This document shows, piece by piece, positions 19,005 through 27,511 of a DNA stretch of 64,000 nt. This DNA comes from Synechococcus sp. CC9605 (GTDB taxonomy: Bacteria > Cyanobacteriota > Cyanobacteriia > PCC-6307 > Cyanobiaceae). The stretch lies in the NCBI RefSeq assembly GCF_000012625.1, contig NC_007516.1, positions 1,302,001-1,366,000 of the forward strand, in the 5' to 3' direction. Made by a program: the position numbers and the translations under genes. Below the pieces are notes generated by a model. The model worked only from the letters and a program-made list of their open reading frames with translations. It was not told the DNA's origin and ran no database searches. The first letter of the stretch is position 1; every line of letters starts with the position of its first letter.

Positions 19005-19565
19005 GTGAATCGGCGGGAATTACTAGTCAAGTCCGGCCTTTTCCTTGCAGCTCTGACGCTCACACCCTCGCGGGCTTCGGCCCTCGGGGGTGTTGTTTTG
19101 GAAACGGGTACAACCGTGCCCGATTTTGATCTGCCCGGATCCAGCCAATCCGAACCCGATCGGAAGCAATGGAGTAGCCGTGATCTGCGCGGCCGCTGGC
19201 TCGCGGCTTACTTCTACCCAAGAGATTTCACCGGCGGATGCACGATCGAAGCCCGGGGCTTCGAAAGCCTTCACAACGACTTCCTTCAGGCCGGGGCCGA
19301 GGTGATCGGCATCAGCGCCGACAGCGTTGATGACCACGAATCCTTCTGTGAAAGCGAAGGATTGAGCTTCCCCCTGCTCTCGGACCCCGACGGAACCGTT
19401 AGCAAGGCCTACGGGTCGTGGATGGCGCCGTACTCGCTACGCCACACCTTCCTGATCGATCCGGACGGGGTGCTGCGCGAACGCTGGGTGGCGGTACGAC
19501 CCAACGGTCACGCCCGGGAGGTGCTGGATTCGTTGGTGACTTTTCAGTCCGAAGCCGCCGTTTGA
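19005..19565 (+). CDS. Bcp/PrxQ-type peroxiredoxin with N-terminal leader
   Basis: A 186-aa thiol peroxidase. The first ~26 residues (NRRELLVKSGLFLAALTL then AxA) look like a secretion leader with a twin Arg, suggesting export to the periplasm or lumen. The thioredoxin-fold core has FYPRDFTGGCTIEARGFESL with the peroxidatic Cys; the resolving Cys five residues later in typical PrxQ is absent, so it is 1-Cys-like. The start is GTG 19005, 12 bases after rpmB. A canonical -35 hexamer TTGACA overlaps its stop, possibly serving ggpS. Confidence 0.85.
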   Translation: MNRRELLVKSGLFLAALTLTPSRASALGGVVLETGTTVPDFDLPGSSQSEPDRKQWSSRDLRGRWLAAYFYPRDFTGGCTIEARGFESLHNDFLQAGAEVIGISADSVDDHESFCESEGLSFPLLSDPDGTVSKAYGSWMAPYSLRHTFLIDPDGVLRERWVAVRPNGHAREVLDSLVTFQSEAAV

Positions 19566-19617
19566 CAAAAAAGGGCTTTTGCTGAATGGTGGACCGAACG
19601 AAGCGTTGTTCGAATAA

Positions 19618-21108
19618 ATGGGTGCGGGTCAGAGTTCGTTTGTAATCCTCTACCACCGCACACCGTTCGACGAATCAAAAGACAAGAACGGCAAAAGAAT
19701 ATGGGTCGATCAGAAAAGCCCTAACGGAATTATTCCAACCCTTCGCAATCTTTTCCGCAGCTGCGAAAAGGGCACCTGGATTGCCTGGAGAAGAGTCAAC
19801 GATCAGTCGAATGAGGGCACAGAACGGTTTGAGATGGATAACCCTTCTCCGTTCACTCTTTGCAGAATCCCCCTGGAAGATGAACAGATCTCCAGTTTTT
19901 ATCACATCACATCCAAAGAATGCTTCTGGCCAATTCTTCATACATTCCCGACATATTTTAATGTTAACAATGCGAACTGGAAGATCTTTGAAGAGGTCAA
20001 CAAACGTTTCGCCATGGCGGCATGCGCCGAAGCTGCCGAAGGTGCAACGGTGTGGGTTCATGACTACAACCTTTGGTTGGCTCCTGGATACATCCGAGCC
20101 GAACGTCCAGACCTGAAGATCGCCTTTTTCCATCACACTCCTTTCCCGGGTAATGATGTTTTCGCCATCCTTCCCTGGCGTGAGCAGATTCTGGAAAGTC
20201 TGCTTTGTTGTGACGTCGTCGGCTTTCATATTCCCCGCTACACGGAAAACTTTGCCCGTGCCGCCACAACCCTTGTGGGTGCCAAACGTGGACCCAAAGT
20301 GCCGGTGGACGAAAAGTTCATTGAGGTCGGCACTGCCCTGTCGGAAGGCACGGTCACCAGTCACCTCGAGCACAACGGCCGCACGATTCAGCTGCTCAGC
20401 TCTCCGGTGGGCACCTCACCGGATCTTATTCAGGAGTTGTGCTGGAGCCCGTCGGTTGAAAGCCATGGCGAATTGATCGTTCAAGACACCAAAAAAGGTC
20501 GAAAATTGATCCTCTCCGCCAGTCGAGTGGATTACACCAAAGGGAACGAAGAGTTACTGCTGGCCTTTGAACGGCTGTTGGAACGACGCAAAGATCTGCA
20601 CGGACAAGTGGTGTTGATGCTGGCCTGTGTGGCCGCCGCCAGTGGAATGAAGATCTACGAAGACACCCAACGCTCGATCGAGGAAATGGCCGGTCGAATC
20701 AACGGCCGCTTCAGCCAGATCGATTGGGTGCCCATCCGCTTTTCCACCCGTCGGATCCCCTACGACGAAATGATCGCCTGGTTCTGCCATGCAGACGTGT
20801 GCTGGATCACGCCGCTGCGGGATGGCCTGAATCTGGTGGCCAAGGAATATGCCGCTGCTCGACGCAACCGTGGCGGCGTTCTCGTGCTCTCAGAATTCAC
20901 CGGAGCCTCGGTTGTGCTCGATGGTGCCGTGCTCACCAACCCGTATTCGAATCGCCGCATGGACGAGGCCATTGAATCGGCACTGGAAATGGATGAAGAC
21001 GAACAACGGGACCGAATGAGCCGCATGACCGATGCTGTTGAGAGCTACACCGTCAGCGACTGGGCGGATGAACAGATGTCTGGTCTGTCGCCCTCGACCC
21101 CGCAATGA
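19618..21108 (+). CDS. ggpS: Glucosylglycerol-phosphate synthase
   Basis: A 496-aa GT20 (trehalose-phosphate-synthase-like) enzyme that joins ADP-glucose and glycerol-3-phosphate to make glucosylglycerol phosphate, a compatible-solute precursor in moderately halotolerant cyanobacteria. Visible are FVILYHRTPFDES, VWVHDYNLWLAPGYIR, FFHHTPFPGNDVFAILPWR, SASRVDYTKGNEELL and TPLRDGLNLVAKEYAA. The length is typical of a stand-alone GgpS with no phosphatase domain. The start is ATG 19618. The stop overlaps the next gene by four bases (ATGA), tying synthesis to transport. No ggpP phosphatase is in the window. Confidence 0.93.
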   Translation: MGAGQSSFVILYHRTPFDESKDKNGKRIWVDQKSPNGIIPTLRNLFRSCEKGTWIAWRRVNDQSNEGTERFEMDNPSPFTLCRIPLEDEQISSFYHITSKECFWPILHTFPTYFNVNNANWKIFEEVNKRFAMAACAEAAEGATVWVHDYNLWLAPGYIRAERPDLKIAFFHHTPFPGNDVFAILPWREQILESLLCCDVVGFHIPRYTENFARAATTLVGAKRGPKVPVDEKFIEVGTALSEGTVTSHLEHNGRTIQLLSSPVGTSPDLIQELCWSPSVESHGELIVQDTKKGRKLILSASRVDYTKGNEELLLAFERLLERRKDLHGQVVLMLACVAAASGMKIYEDTQRSIEEMAGRINGRFSQIDWVPIRFSTRRIPYDEMIAWFCHADVCWITPLRDGLNLVAKEYAAARRNRGGVLVLSEFTGASVVLDGAVLTNPYSNRRMDEAIESALEMDEDEQRDRMSRMTDAVESYTVSDWADEQMSGLSPSTPQ

Positions 21109-22370
21109 AACTGCGCCGCTTGCTCGCAGGCGGTGCCCTGGCGCTGGTGATGGCCCTGGGAGCCCTGATCGGGTCAGCCTCCTTTAGGGCGGAGGAGGTG
21201 AGCATCCTGATGCCGTCATCCTTCACCGATGCCAGTGCTGATCTGGTGAAAGCCTTCAACCGTGAGCATCGCGGCCGGATTCATCTCAGCTTGATCCGAG
21301 GTCCGTTGAACACGGAATCGATCTCAGATCTAGCGATTAGCAGTCTTCTGCTCGGCGATGCGCCCTTCGACGCGCTGTTGATGGATGTCACCTGGCTGCC
21401 GAAATATGCCGCCGCCGGCTGGCTGGAACCCCTGGATCCCTGGTTTGATCAGGGCGACCAGGAGCAGCTGGTGCAAGGGGCACGGCTGGGCAATGACTAC
21501 AACGGCCATCTCTACCGCTGGCCCCTTGTGGCCGATGTGGGACTGCTCTACTGGCGCACGGATCTGATGGATCAGCCACCAGCAACGCCCGATGCACTGG
21601 TGGAGGTTGCTGGACGCCTCGTTAAAAGCGAAGCCGTTGCCAACGGTTTTGTCTGGCAGGGACGTCAGTACGAAGGCCTGAGCTGCGACTTCCTTGAAGT
21701 GCTGCAGGGCTTCGGCGGTGGCTGGATGGACACCACCACCAACACCATGGAACTCGATACGCCTGCGGCGACGGCCGCGGCAGCCTGGTTGGACGATCTA
21801 ATCAGCGAAGGCGTAAGCCCCTACGCCGTGACCAATTACGCCGAGGCGGAGTCGCTTCAGGCCTTCAAGGCAGGGGATGCAGCGCTGATGCGCAACTGGC
21901 CCTACGCCTGGGCTGAGCTGCAGAAGGACGACAGCACGGTGAAAGGCAACGTAGGCATCAGCCTGATGGTGGCGCAACCGGGTGAACGTCCCGGAGCCAC
22001 CCTCGGCAGCTGGGGGCTGAGCCTGATGCGCCAATCGCAGCACCAGGAGGCAGCGGTGGAAGCGATTCGCTACCTCACCAGCGAAACCGCCCAGCGGCAG
22101 CGCTTTCTCAACAATGGCTACACACCCATCCAGGCGGATCTGTTCAACGATCCGGAGATGTTGAAGGCCTCTCCAGTGCTGCCTGATCTGCTGGTGGGCT
22201 TGAACCATGCGGTGGTTCGTCCACCAACCCCGCTTTATGCCCAGCTAAGCGATGTGGTGCAGCGGGAACTCAATGGCTTGTTCACCGCTGCCGGGTCCGC
22301 CGATGAGGCCATGGCCACCACGCAGCAGCGGAGCCAGACCCTGCTGCGTGCTGCGGGAGCCACGCCATGA
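21105..22370 (+). CDS. ggtB: ABC transporter solute-binding protein, probably for glucosylglycerol
   Basis: A 421-aa family 1 extracellular solute-binding protein. It has an N-terminal signal peptide (LLAGGALALVMALGALIG, cleavage near AxA). The body carries PFDALLMDVTWLPKYAAAGWLEPL and FKAGDAALMRNWPYAW, as in MalE/sugar-binding proteins. The gene overlaps ggpS and ggtC by four bases each, which points to osmolyte uptake; the name follows this context and the Synechocystis Ggt system. Substrate is inferred, not shown. Confidence 0.82.
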   Translation: MKLRRLLAGGALALVMALGALIGSASFRAEEVSILMPSSFTDASADLVKAFNREHRGRIHLSLIRGPLNTESISDLAISSLLLGDAPFDALLMDVTWLPKYAAAGWLEPLDPWFDQGDQEQLVQGARLGNDYNGHLYRWPLVADVGLLYWRTDLMDQPPATPDALVEVAGRLVKSEAVANGFVWQGRQYEGLSCDFLEVLQGFGGGWMDTTTNTMELDTPAATAAAAWLDDLISEGVSPYAVTNYAEAESLQAFKAGDAALMRNWPYAWAELQKDDSTVKGNVGISLMVAQPGERPGATLGSWGLSLMRQSQHQEAAVEAIRYLTSETAQRQRFLNNGYTPIQADLFNDPEMLKASPVLPDLLVGLNHAVVRPPTPLYAQLSDVVQRELNGLFTAAGSADEAMATTQQRSQTLLRAAGATP

Positions 22371-23233
22371 CCATGCTTCTAGCTGCTCCTGCGCTGCTGT
22401 TGATCGCGGTGGTGTTCGGCTGGCCGATGCTTCGCTACGCCTGGCTGAGCTTTCACGCTGATTCCGTTCTTACGGGCCTTGAACCGGTGGCCAACGGCGG
22501 GGCCAACTGGTTGCGACTGGCGGCTGATCAGCGCTTCTGGCTGGATGCCGGACAAACCGCGCGATTCGCCCTGATCTCGGTGAGTTTGGAGTTGCTGTTG
22601 GCCCTGGCCATTGCACTGTTGCTGCATCAACGCTGGCGCGGTCGGGGTGCCGTTCGCGCCCTAACCCTGCTGCCCTGGGCCCTGCCCACAACGATGATGG
22701 CTTTGGGCTGGCGCTGGATCTTCAACACGCCTTACGGCCCGATCGAGGTGCTGGCACGAAGCCTTGGCCTCGGCTCCCTGGATCTGCTGTCTACCCCATC
22801 GATCACCTGGCTGGTGACGGTGTTTGCGGATGTCTGGAAAACAACGCCCTTCATCACGCTGATTCTTCTGGCAGGGCTCCAGAGCATTCCCGACGACCTC
22901 TACAGCGCTTTTCGCCTGGAAGGGGGAACGCCCCTTCAGGCACTTCGCAGGGTCACCCTGCCGCTGCTGCTCCCCTACATCCTGCTGAGCCTTCTGTTCC
23001 GGTTGGCCCAGGCTTTCGGGGTGTTTGATCTGGTGCAGGTTCTCACCGGTGGCGGTCCCGCCGGCAGTACCGAAAGCATCGCCCTCTATGCCTACCTCAA
23101 CGGCATGCGCTTCCTCGATTTCGGCTATAGCGCCACGGTGATGCTCGCGGGATTTCTGCTACTCACCGCACTGATTCTGGCGGGCACGTTGCTGCTGAAG
23201 AGCGTCGGTCTGTTGAGGCCCCTCGACCGATGA
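22367..23233 (+). CDS. ggtC: ABC transporter permease, Ggt type (MalF-like)
   Basis: A 288-aa membrane protein with about six membrane segments. The coupling loop that contacts the ATPase is visible as PDDLYSAFRLEGGTPLQALRRVTLPLLLPY (EAA-type motif). It overlaps both neighbours by four bases (ATGA), so expression is coupled to the binding protein and the second permease. Confidence 0.85.
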   Translation: MTMLLAAPALLLIAVVFGWPMLRYAWLSFHADSVLTGLEPVANGGANWLRLAADQRFWLDAGQTARFALISVSLELLLALAIALLLHQRWRGRGAVRALTLLPWALPTTMMALGWRWIFNTPYGPIEVLARSLGLGSLDLLSTPSITWLVTVFADVWKTTPFITLILLAGLQSIPDDLYSAFRLEGGTPLQALRRVTLPLLLPYILLSLLFRLAQAFGVFDLVQVLTGGGPAGSTESIALYAYLNGMRFLDFGYSATVMLAGFLLLTALILAGTLLLKSVGLLRPLDR

Positions 23234-23304
23234 CCCATGAATCACTGACCCATGGACCGATGACACGTGGATCGATGACACTTGGCTTGATGACACAACG
23301 TTCT
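23230..23304 (+). repeat. Five tandem 15-nt units in the ggtD start region
   Basis: Units begin at 23230, 23245, 23260, 23275 and 23290, each close to ATGACACNTGGATCG. In frame they encode repeated Met/Leu-Thr-x-x-x and provide four possible ATG starts. This suggests slippage-driven copy-number variation at the translation start. Confidence 0.8.
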
Positions 23305-24105
23305 CTCTGGATTGCACTGCTGCTGGTTTGGTCGCTCGGGCCAATGTTTTGGCAGCTGGTGAGTTCCTTCACCACTGCAGATGCTCTGGTCAATGACCAA
23401 CTGAGCTTCTGGAGCCGTTGGACGCTCAACAACTACCGGGATCTGCTCAGCACCGATGCGCCCTTCTGGCGTTACCTGTTCAACAGCAGCTTGGTGGCTT
23501 CCCTCACCACACTGCTCACCTTGATGCTGGCCATCCCCGCCGCCTATGGCATGGCCAAGCTCCCGGATCGATGGAAGGGAAGCCTTCGGGCTGCGGTGGT
23601 GGGCGCCGCTCTGTTCCCTTATGTGCTGCTGTTTCTGGCGCTGCTCGAACTGGCCCGCACCTTTGCCCTGGGCAACAACCTGATCGCCATCGCCATTCCC
23701 TACAGCGCTCTGTCGATGCCTCTGGCCCTGCTGCTACTCACGGCGGCGTTTGAAGCCCTGCCCAACGATCTCGAAGATGCAGCAAAGCTGGAGGGGCTGT
23801 CGTTGTGGCAGCGGCTGCGCTGGGTGCTGCTCCCCTTGATTGCACCGGCCTCCGCCAGCACGGCAATCCTGGTGTTTTTGTTCGCCTGGAATGAATATCC
23901 CGTGGCCCTCACCTGGCTGAGCCGCAGCGATCTGCTCACATTGCCGGTGGCCATGGCCCGAATTGCGGGATCATCCACCTATTCCGTCCCCTATGGCACC
24001 TACGCGGCAGCCACCGTGCTCGGCGCCATTCCGCTGCTGGTGCTGGTGCTTGTCTTCCAGCGTCAGATCGTCAGTGGACTCACCAACGGAGCCATCAAGG
24101 GATAA
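23230..24105 (+). CDS. ggtD: ABC transporter permease, Ggt type (MalG-like); host of the insertion junction
   Basis: A 291-aa permease with about six membrane segments. The EAA loop is PNDLEDAAKLEGLSLWQRLRWVLLPL. The N-terminus has five 15-nt repeats giving several in-frame ATG codons; the first overlaps the ggtC stop, while the last (23290) begins the usual MalG-like start MTQRSLWIALLLV. The last codons (gcc atc aag gga) lie inside the 13-bp attachment repeat and the stop TAA is supplied by the inserted element. Its cognate ATPase gene is now about 11.8 kb downstream. Confidence 0.85.
   Translation: MTHESLTHGPMTRGSMTLGLMTQRSLWIALLLVWSLGPMFWQLVSSFTTADALVNDQLSFWSRWTLNNYRDLLSTDAPFWRYLFNSSLVASLTTLLTLMLAIPAAYGMAKLPDRWKGSLRAAVVGAALFPYVLLFLALLELARTFALGNNLIAIAIPYSALSMPLALLLLTAAFEALPNDLEDAAKLEGLSLWQRLRWVLLPLIAPASASTAILVFLFAWNEYPVALTWLSRSDLLTLPVAMARIAGSSTYSVPYGTYAAATVLGAIPLLVLVLVFQRQIVSGLTNGAIKG
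24091..24103 (+). repeat. attL core (13-bp direct repeat)
   Basis: GCCATCAAGGGAT, identical to 35934-35946. It forms the last codons of ggtD; the base pair after it completes a TAA stop. The four bases AACG found six to three bases before the core are also shared with the right copy. Confidence 0.85.
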
Positions 24106-24172
24106 GTCCCTGCTTGAGACTGATCTAGGCATCAAGATCTCAGTCGTCGCAATGCTTTTCAGCCACCGAATG

Positions 24173-24205
24173 TGTAGCTACCGTGTGGCTACCCAGTGGC
24201 TACGT
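24173..24205 (+). repeat. Left arm-type repeats (three 11-mers)
   Basis: TGTAGCTACCG, TGTGGCTACCC and AGTGGCTACGT lie head to tail just upstream of the integrase start. The same unit recurs near the right end. Regularly spaced short repeats flanking an att core are typical binding sites for the N-terminal domain of tyrosine integrases. They may also let the integrase control its own gene. Confidence 0.75.
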
Positions 24206-24212
24206 CCCCTGA

Positions 24213-25796
24213 ATGCCGAGGAAGCCAACGCTTCTGCCGTACTTACAGACGCTGCCCTCAGGAAGGCTGCGTTATGTGCGGCGTGTACCCCCTGATCTGC
24301 AGGAATTTCTGGGCAATCGGCGCTACATCACGGTGCTCATGCCGAATAACGCCCGTGAATCCACCGATAAGCGACTGATCAAGGCCTGGAACGAGGCAAC
24401 AACACAGGTTGAAGCGGAAATTGCTGCAGCACGTGCGGAACAACAGGCCCAATCACTGGGCGCACAGCAGGTATCTGCCTTGTCACCAAAGGATGTGGCG
24501 GGAATTGCGGCTGAACCTTGGCGAAAGCTGCTGAATGCAGGCGATCAGGGGCGAATCACCACCGATATCGAAGACATGCTGGCCGAGGTGGTGCTGATTG
24601 CGCTGGAAGCCATGTCTCAGGCGGGCAAGCCGGGAGCACTAGAGCAAATCGAGGCAGCAAAAGCGGCAATCACGCAACGAATGGTGGGAGAAACGCTGGA
24701 GAAGCTGCAGATCCAGCCTGATTCGCAGGTAATGCGGCAGATCCAGCAGCGATTGCTGGGATACGTCCCGATGTTTGGGGCAGATGAGCAGAAGCGGGCA
24801 GCAGGAGACTTCAGTCCTGGGGATATCGAGACGAAACCACCACCGTTACCCAAGGCCAAGGTCACATACGCACAGCTCATTGATGAATGGGTGCGAGATG
24901 CGGGAGGAATCCGTGAACTTGATGGCGTTGGCGTAGGTCAGAAGCAAGTCGAACAGTATCGAGCGCATATCACTGAGCTGATTGAGGTCACACAGCTGCA
25001 TTACCCCGATGAGTTGGATATCGACACGGCACGGCAGTACTTGACCCACATTCAGCTCTCAAAGCTGGCAACAGCCACGAAGCAGACGAGATTAGTGACG
25101 GTGAGCAACCTGTTTGCCATTGGTGTCCGTGTTGGGCTGCTCAATCAGAACCCATTTGCTGGATTAAGGATCAAGCGACCAAAGGGAGAGAGGGGGAAGG
25201 GCTATCGACCGTTCACACGGGAAGAACTGATGGTCATCTTCAAAGAGATCAACAGGCTGCCGCCCAATCAGAAGAACATCGTGCCGTTGATCCTGCTGAT
25301 GACTGGCGCAAGGCTGGGCGACATCATCTTTCTTAGGCATCGGGACGTTGAGCAAACCAACAAGGGGACTTGGTTCTTTGACATGGTCGATGAGCCCAAG
25401 GATGAGTACCCAAGGACTCTGAAAGGCGGATCTGAGGACGAGCGAATGACACCACTGCATCCACTGCTTGTTGAGCGTGGTGTTCTGCAGATGGTTGAAG
25501 CAGACAAGTCTGGATACGTCTTTGAGAACAGGAGTAACGAAAGCTTGAGCGCCTGGTTCAAGCGCTTGCTGCAAAAGACTGAGATCTATGAGTACAGAAG
25601 GACAGGACTGCACTCATTGCGTGCAACGGCCATCGATGCTTGGCGTGCCGCGCGCTTACCCGCGGACGTCCGTCGTGCATTGACAGGGCACAGCAGCAAA
25701 GACGTCCAAGACAGGACGTATGGCGAGGGGCTGCAGCGAATGCCAGACATCCTGCATGCAGAGCTATCGAAAGTTGACTGGAGCTGGCTGCCATAA
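24213..25796 (+). CDS. Tyrosine recombinase (integrase)
   Basis: A 527-aa phage-type integrase. The catalytic set is complete: Arg near 367 (MTGARLGDIIFL), Lys near 405 (RTLKGGSED), His-x-x-Arg near 467 (GLHSLRATAIDAW), His near 493 (LTGHSSKDVQ) and the nucleophile Tyr near 503 (DRTYGEG). A core-binding SAM-like domain begins near residue 210 (TYAQLIDEWVRDAGG). The first ~200 residues are long for the family and may bind the arm repeats. It lies at the left edge of the element; it presumably integrates and excises it at the ggtD/ggtA junction. Confidence 0.93.
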   Translation: MPRKPTLLPYLQTLPSGRLRYVRRVPPDLQEFLGNRRYITVLMPNNARESTDKRLIKAWNEATTQVEAEIAAARAEQQAQSLGAQQVSALSPKDVAGIAAEPWRKLLNAGDQGRITTDIEDMLAEVVLIALEAMSQAGKPGALEQIEAAKAAITQRMVGETLEKLQIQPDSQVMRQIQQRLLGYVPMFGADEQKRAAGDFSPGDIETKPPPLPKAKVTYAQLIDEWVRDAGGIRELDGVGVGQKQVEQYRAHITELIEVTQLHYPDELDIDTARQYLTHIQLSKLATATKQTRLVTVSNLFAIGVRVGLLNQNPFAGLRIKRPKGERGKGYRPFTREELMVIFKEINRLPPNQKNIVPLILLMTGARLGDIIFLRHRDVEQTNKGTWFFDMVDEPKDEYPRTLKGGSEDERMTPLHPLLVERGVLQMVEADKSGYVFENRSNESLSAWFKRLLQKTEIYEYRRTGLHSLRATAIDAWRAARLPADVRRALTGHSSKDVQDRTYGEGLQRMPDILHAELSKVDWSWLP

Positions 25797-25833
25797 AAGA
25801 AAAAAGAAAAGCCCCCACCCAGAGGGTGAGGGC
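25797..25833 (-). terminator. Terminator after the minus-strand gene at 25841-26563
   Basis: On the minus strand GCCCTCACCC, a 3-base loop and GGGTGGGGGC form a GC-rich stem followed by a T-rich run. The site lies between the convergent integrase and the 240-aa gene. Confidence 0.75.
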
Positions 25834-25840
25834 AAGAGGT

Positions 25841-26563
25841 TCAAGCAATGGCTTGTTCTTTGGTAGCGCTGGCCTTGCGACGGGAGCGCTTGGGTTTGCG
25901 GATCTCGTCGAGTAACTCTTCGATCTCCTCAGCAGGTACCTCGAAAGATTCCTCTTCAACTTGGACCTGAGCCTCAACAAAAGGGCTGTCCTCGTTGTCT
26001 TGGCTGGTTCCGTTGACGTAGCTGATGATGTTCAGCCGCTCGTCATACCCAAGCTTCTCGCCAGTGAAGGCGGATTCAGGCAACTGCACACGGTGGAACT
26101 GTCCGTTTTCGCAGTAGGAGAGATCAACGAAGGTCGCTCGCCCTTTGCTTCTCAAGGTGATGGTCACCTGATCGGCAAGTTGTTGGCGGCTCATGTGTTT
26201 GAACTGCGTGAGGAAACTCGTGGCAGTCCAGCTGTCAAAGCCGCAGCGGTACACATACGTGGTCCCATCAACTGCTGTGACAAGGATGAGCAGCTTCTCC
26301 ACTGGGTCATAGCTTTCGTACTGCTGAGTCTTGATTTGAAGGTCAACAATCCAGCAGCGCAGTGAGTTGGGAACCCACATGCGAGAGCCATCTTCTAAGA
26401 GGAGATAGGCACACCTTCCCTTGCTGGCATCACTGGCACCAGCGATAAACAGCGTGGTCATCATCGATTGCTGAAGCTCAGAGGATTCATCGGTGAACCC
26501 GCTGAGACCATCAGCAATGTTGTCAATGCCTGCCTGGTCGACAGGAACGATTGAGAGAGTCAT
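25841..26563 (-). CDS. Uncharacterised element protein, 240 aa
   Basis: No family is recognised. It starts at ATG 26563 (a GTG precedes it). It has a folded-looking N-terminal two thirds with Trp/Tyr-rich segments (WVPNSLRCWIVDLQIKTQQY; VYRCGFDSWTATSFLTQF). An acidic stretch (EEIEELLDEI) is followed by a basic tail (RKPKRSRRKASA), a layout common in DNA-associated element proteins. It has no signal peptide or membrane segment. The 5' leader contains a terminator-like hairpin, so expression may be attenuated. Confidence 0.7.
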   Translation of the reverse strand: MTLSIVPVDQAGIDNIADGLSGFTDESSELQQSMMTTLFIAGASDASKGRCAYLLLEDGSRMWVPNSLRCWIVDLQIKTQQYESYDPVEKLLILVTAVDGTTYVYRCGFDSWTATSFLTQFKHMSRQQLADQVTITLRSKGRATFVDLSYCENGQFHRVQLPESAFTGEKLGYDERLNIISYVNGTSQDNEDSPFVEAQVQVEEESFEVPAEEIEELLDEIRKPKRSRRKASATKEQAIA

Positions 26564-26622
26564 CACAGTTTTCTGCTAGGTGAACACGACCTTCAGGCTG
26601 ATGAGGCAAGAAGATCACCACG

Positions 26623-26734
26623 AAAAAAGGCGTCCCGTAGGACGCCAGTGGCTGTTGTTTGCTCTGTGTTAGAGCACTTGGAATAAGGCTCGTTGGAACC
26701 GAGCGGGCTGTTATTTGCAGTGAGTTATTGGCAG
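26623..26734 (-). ncRNA. Candidate small RNA or attenuated leader
   Basis: About 112 nt on the minus strand between a predicted start near 26734 and a T-run at 26623. Three hairpins are visible: GCTCG/CGAGC (26688-26704), GCTCT/AGAGC (26661-26675) and the terminator GGCGTCC-CGTA-GGACGCC (26629-26646) with six Ts. It either ends here as a small RNA or is a leader whose read-through feeds the 240-aa gene 60 bases further on. Confidence 0.55.
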
Positions 26735-26740
26735 AAAGAA

Positions 26741-26769
26741 ATTATGTTTGCTAGGTTTGTGACATCCAA
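26741..26769 (-). promoter_or_regulatory. Sigma-70-type promoter of the candidate RNA
   Basis: On the minus strand TTGGAT (26769-26764) and CATAAT (26746-26741) are separated by exactly 17 bases. It is divergent from the AbrB-type gene, whose ATG lies 15 bases from the -35 end, so the regulator could act here. Confidence 0.55.
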
Positions 26770-26783
26770 CAAGCAGTAATCCA

Positions 26784-27152
26784 ATGCTGACTGGCACCGA
26801 CCTTCTCTCGAAGGTGAAAGATCTTGGCGACGTCTCAAAAACAGACTTGGCCCGTGGCTGCGGCTACGTATCCACCAAAAAGGATGGTGGTGAGCGGGTG
26901 AACTTCACCGCTTTCTATGAAGCCTTGCTTGAAGCCAAAGGCGTCACCCTTTCAAACGGTGGCGGCTCTCCTATTGGCAAAGGTGGGCGCAAGCTGTCCT
27001 ACAAAGCTGTGGTTCAAGGCAACGGCAACCTGCTCGTGGGCAAGGCTTACACCGCCATACTTGATCTGGATGCAGGAGATGAGTTTGAAATCAAGCTCGG
27101 CAAGAAAGCCATTCGCCTGGTCCCTGTTGGTGGATCTGACGAAGAGGAGTGA
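26784..27152 (+). CDS. Cyanobacterial AbrB-type transcriptional regulator
   Basis: A 122-aa protein of the cyAbrB family. The N-terminal half (LLSKVKDLGDVSKTDLARGCGYVSTK, then FYEALLEAKGV) is the cyanobacterial-specific part. The C-terminal half (VVQGNGNLLVGKAYTAILDLDAGDEFEIKLG) is the AbrB/SpoVT swapped-hairpin DNA-binding fold, placed C-terminally as in cyAbrB. Host cyAbrB proteins tune nitrogen, carbon and phage-related genes; a copy on a mobile element could regulate the element or interfere with the host. It has its own terminator. Confidence 0.85.
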   Translation: MLTGTDLLSKVKDLGDVSKTDLARGCGYVSTKKDGGERVNFTAFYEALLEAKGVTLSNGGGSPIGKGGRKLSYKAVVQGNGNLLVGKAYTAILDLDAGDEFEIKLGKKAIRLVPVGGSDEEE

Positions 27153-27184
27153 GGACCACGGCTAGCCAATAGCCCTCACCCGTT

Positions 27185-27213
27185 GCCCTGCCACAGATGT
27201 GGTGGGGCTTTTT
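27185..27213 (+). terminator. Terminator of the AbrB-type gene
   Basis: GCCCTGCCACA and TGTGGTGGGGC form an 11-bp stem (two wobble pairs) with a GA loop, followed by TTTTT. Confidence 0.85.
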
Positions 27214-27511
27214 AGCCAGCGTCTATTGGGCTCGTACCAAGCCTGTTCTCAATCACGCATCTACGAGTAGCTATCGAACTACGCTGAGCACCATTTACAA
27301 AGCATGCGCGGGGTCGGCAGAGGCTTTCTTTTTTGCTCCAGCCACCGAGCGAATAATTGGGGAGTTTGGGGCGTCAAATTTTTTGCAGCACATTTTGGCC
27401 TCTATAGCGCTTTTTCTCTTTCCCAAAGCCATCAAGCCAATCAGCACGGTAAATAAATCTAAAAACTGTTGCTTCTGAAAACTATTTTTGATTCCCCAGC
27501 CACTCAAAAGG
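27214..27511. other. No convincing gene
   Basis: Open frames exist on both strands (plus to 27478, minus 27295-27555), but neither has a recognisable family, a ribosome binding site or consistent codon use. The stretch lies between the regulator's terminator and a run of pseudogenes. Confidence 0.5.
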
